Shown here: positions 14,350 through 14,431 of the stretch, in pieces
Layout: each line of letters begins with the position of its first letter
Position numbering within the stretch: position 1 is the stretch's first letter
Source of the DNA: Candidatus Aminicenantota bacterium
GTDB lineage: Bacteria > Acidobacteriota > Aminicenantia > UBA2199
Assembly (NCBI GenBank): GCA_030639705.1
Contig: DAOWKX010000086.1
Location: 1 to 14,431 of the forward strand
Length of the DNA stretch: 14,431 nt
Direction of reading: 5' to 3'
Translations under genes and position numbers: made by a program
Notes under the pieces: model-generated
Seen by the model: only the letters and a program-made list of their open reading frames with translations
Database searches by the model: none
Told to the model about the DNA's origin: nothing

Positions 14350-14431
14350 ATGAAGAGCAAATTGCTTGTTTTGTTGGTTGTTGTTGCTTTATTGGGATTA
14401 TTGTTTCATCCTGCCTGTAAAACCGAAGAGG
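14350..14431 (+). CDS. Lipoprotein, 5' end only
   Basis: Only the first 27 codons are in the window. They encode a typical lipoprotein signal peptide: M-K-S-K, a Leu/Val-rich core (5-19), then H-P-A-C-K with Cys23 as the likely lipidated residue. His and Pro at -3 and -2 are not ideal for a lipobox. A strong ribosome-binding site GAAGGAGG (14335-14342) and a good promoter precede it. It is transcribed divergently from the sulfotransferase gene with 151 nt between the starts. The mature protein is outside the window, so its function cannot be stated. Confidence 0.75.
   Translation, partial: MKSKLLVLLVVVALLGLLFHPACKTEE

Overview
The window reads as a piece of an AT-rich chromosome from a diderm (Gram-negative-type) bacterium. 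The outer membrane is inferred from a CpoB/YbgF-like periplasmic TPR protein, a small predicted beta-barrel protein and two SurA/PpiC-type periplasmic folding factors. A stand-alone MglA-type GTPase and the Cys-rich 'GCCYG' form of Lgt are common in deltaproteobacteria-, acidobacteria- or Aminicenantes-like lineages. The sequence alone does not settle the phylum. I see no phage, transposase, CRISPR or RNA gene.

Layout. (1) Positions 10-5559, plus strand: six tightly packed genes (gaps of 2-16 nt or an 8-nt overlap) that look like one operon. They are a cpoB-like gene, ssb, an mglA-like GTPase gene with a long acidic extension, an exported protein of unknown function, a compact orphan family-5 solute-binding protein, and a small beta-barrel-like protein. 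(2) 5628-6455, plus strand: a TPR protein resembling the TRAP-transporter accessory TatT, with its own very strong ribosome-binding site. (3) 6458-8372, minus strand: two overlapping genes for PpiC/SurA-like proteins, the upstream one possibly a lipoprotein, read from a near-consensus promoter at 8387-8415. (4) 8448-13462, minus strand: ileS-lspA-lgt-rluD, with overlapping or closely spaced genes and a promoter candidate before ileS. (5) 13581-14198, minus strand: a small family-2 sulfotransferase, possibly translated from a leaderless mRNA. (6) 14350 to the window end, plus strand: the start of a lipoprotein gene behind a good promoter embedded in a cluster of repeated AAATCAAA boxes.

How they fit together. 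Most of the window serves the cell envelope. Lgt and LspA mature lipoproteins (the final gene and perhaps the upstream PpiC protein are clients). The PpiC/SurA pair would help exported and outer-membrane proteins fold, and the CpoB-like protein belongs to the Tol-Pal/peptidoglycan interface. SSB, IleS and RluD are housekeeping genes embedded in these operons. The least explained part is 1275-5559: a GTPase with an unfamiliar C-terminal extension followed by three exported proteins of unclear role. No complete new system is demonstrable, but this is the stretch most worth following up.

Every intergenic gap is under 155 nt; the larger ones are described as promoter or repeat features. Start codons were revised where ribosome-binding sites or signal peptides argued for it (3759, 5628, 7423).
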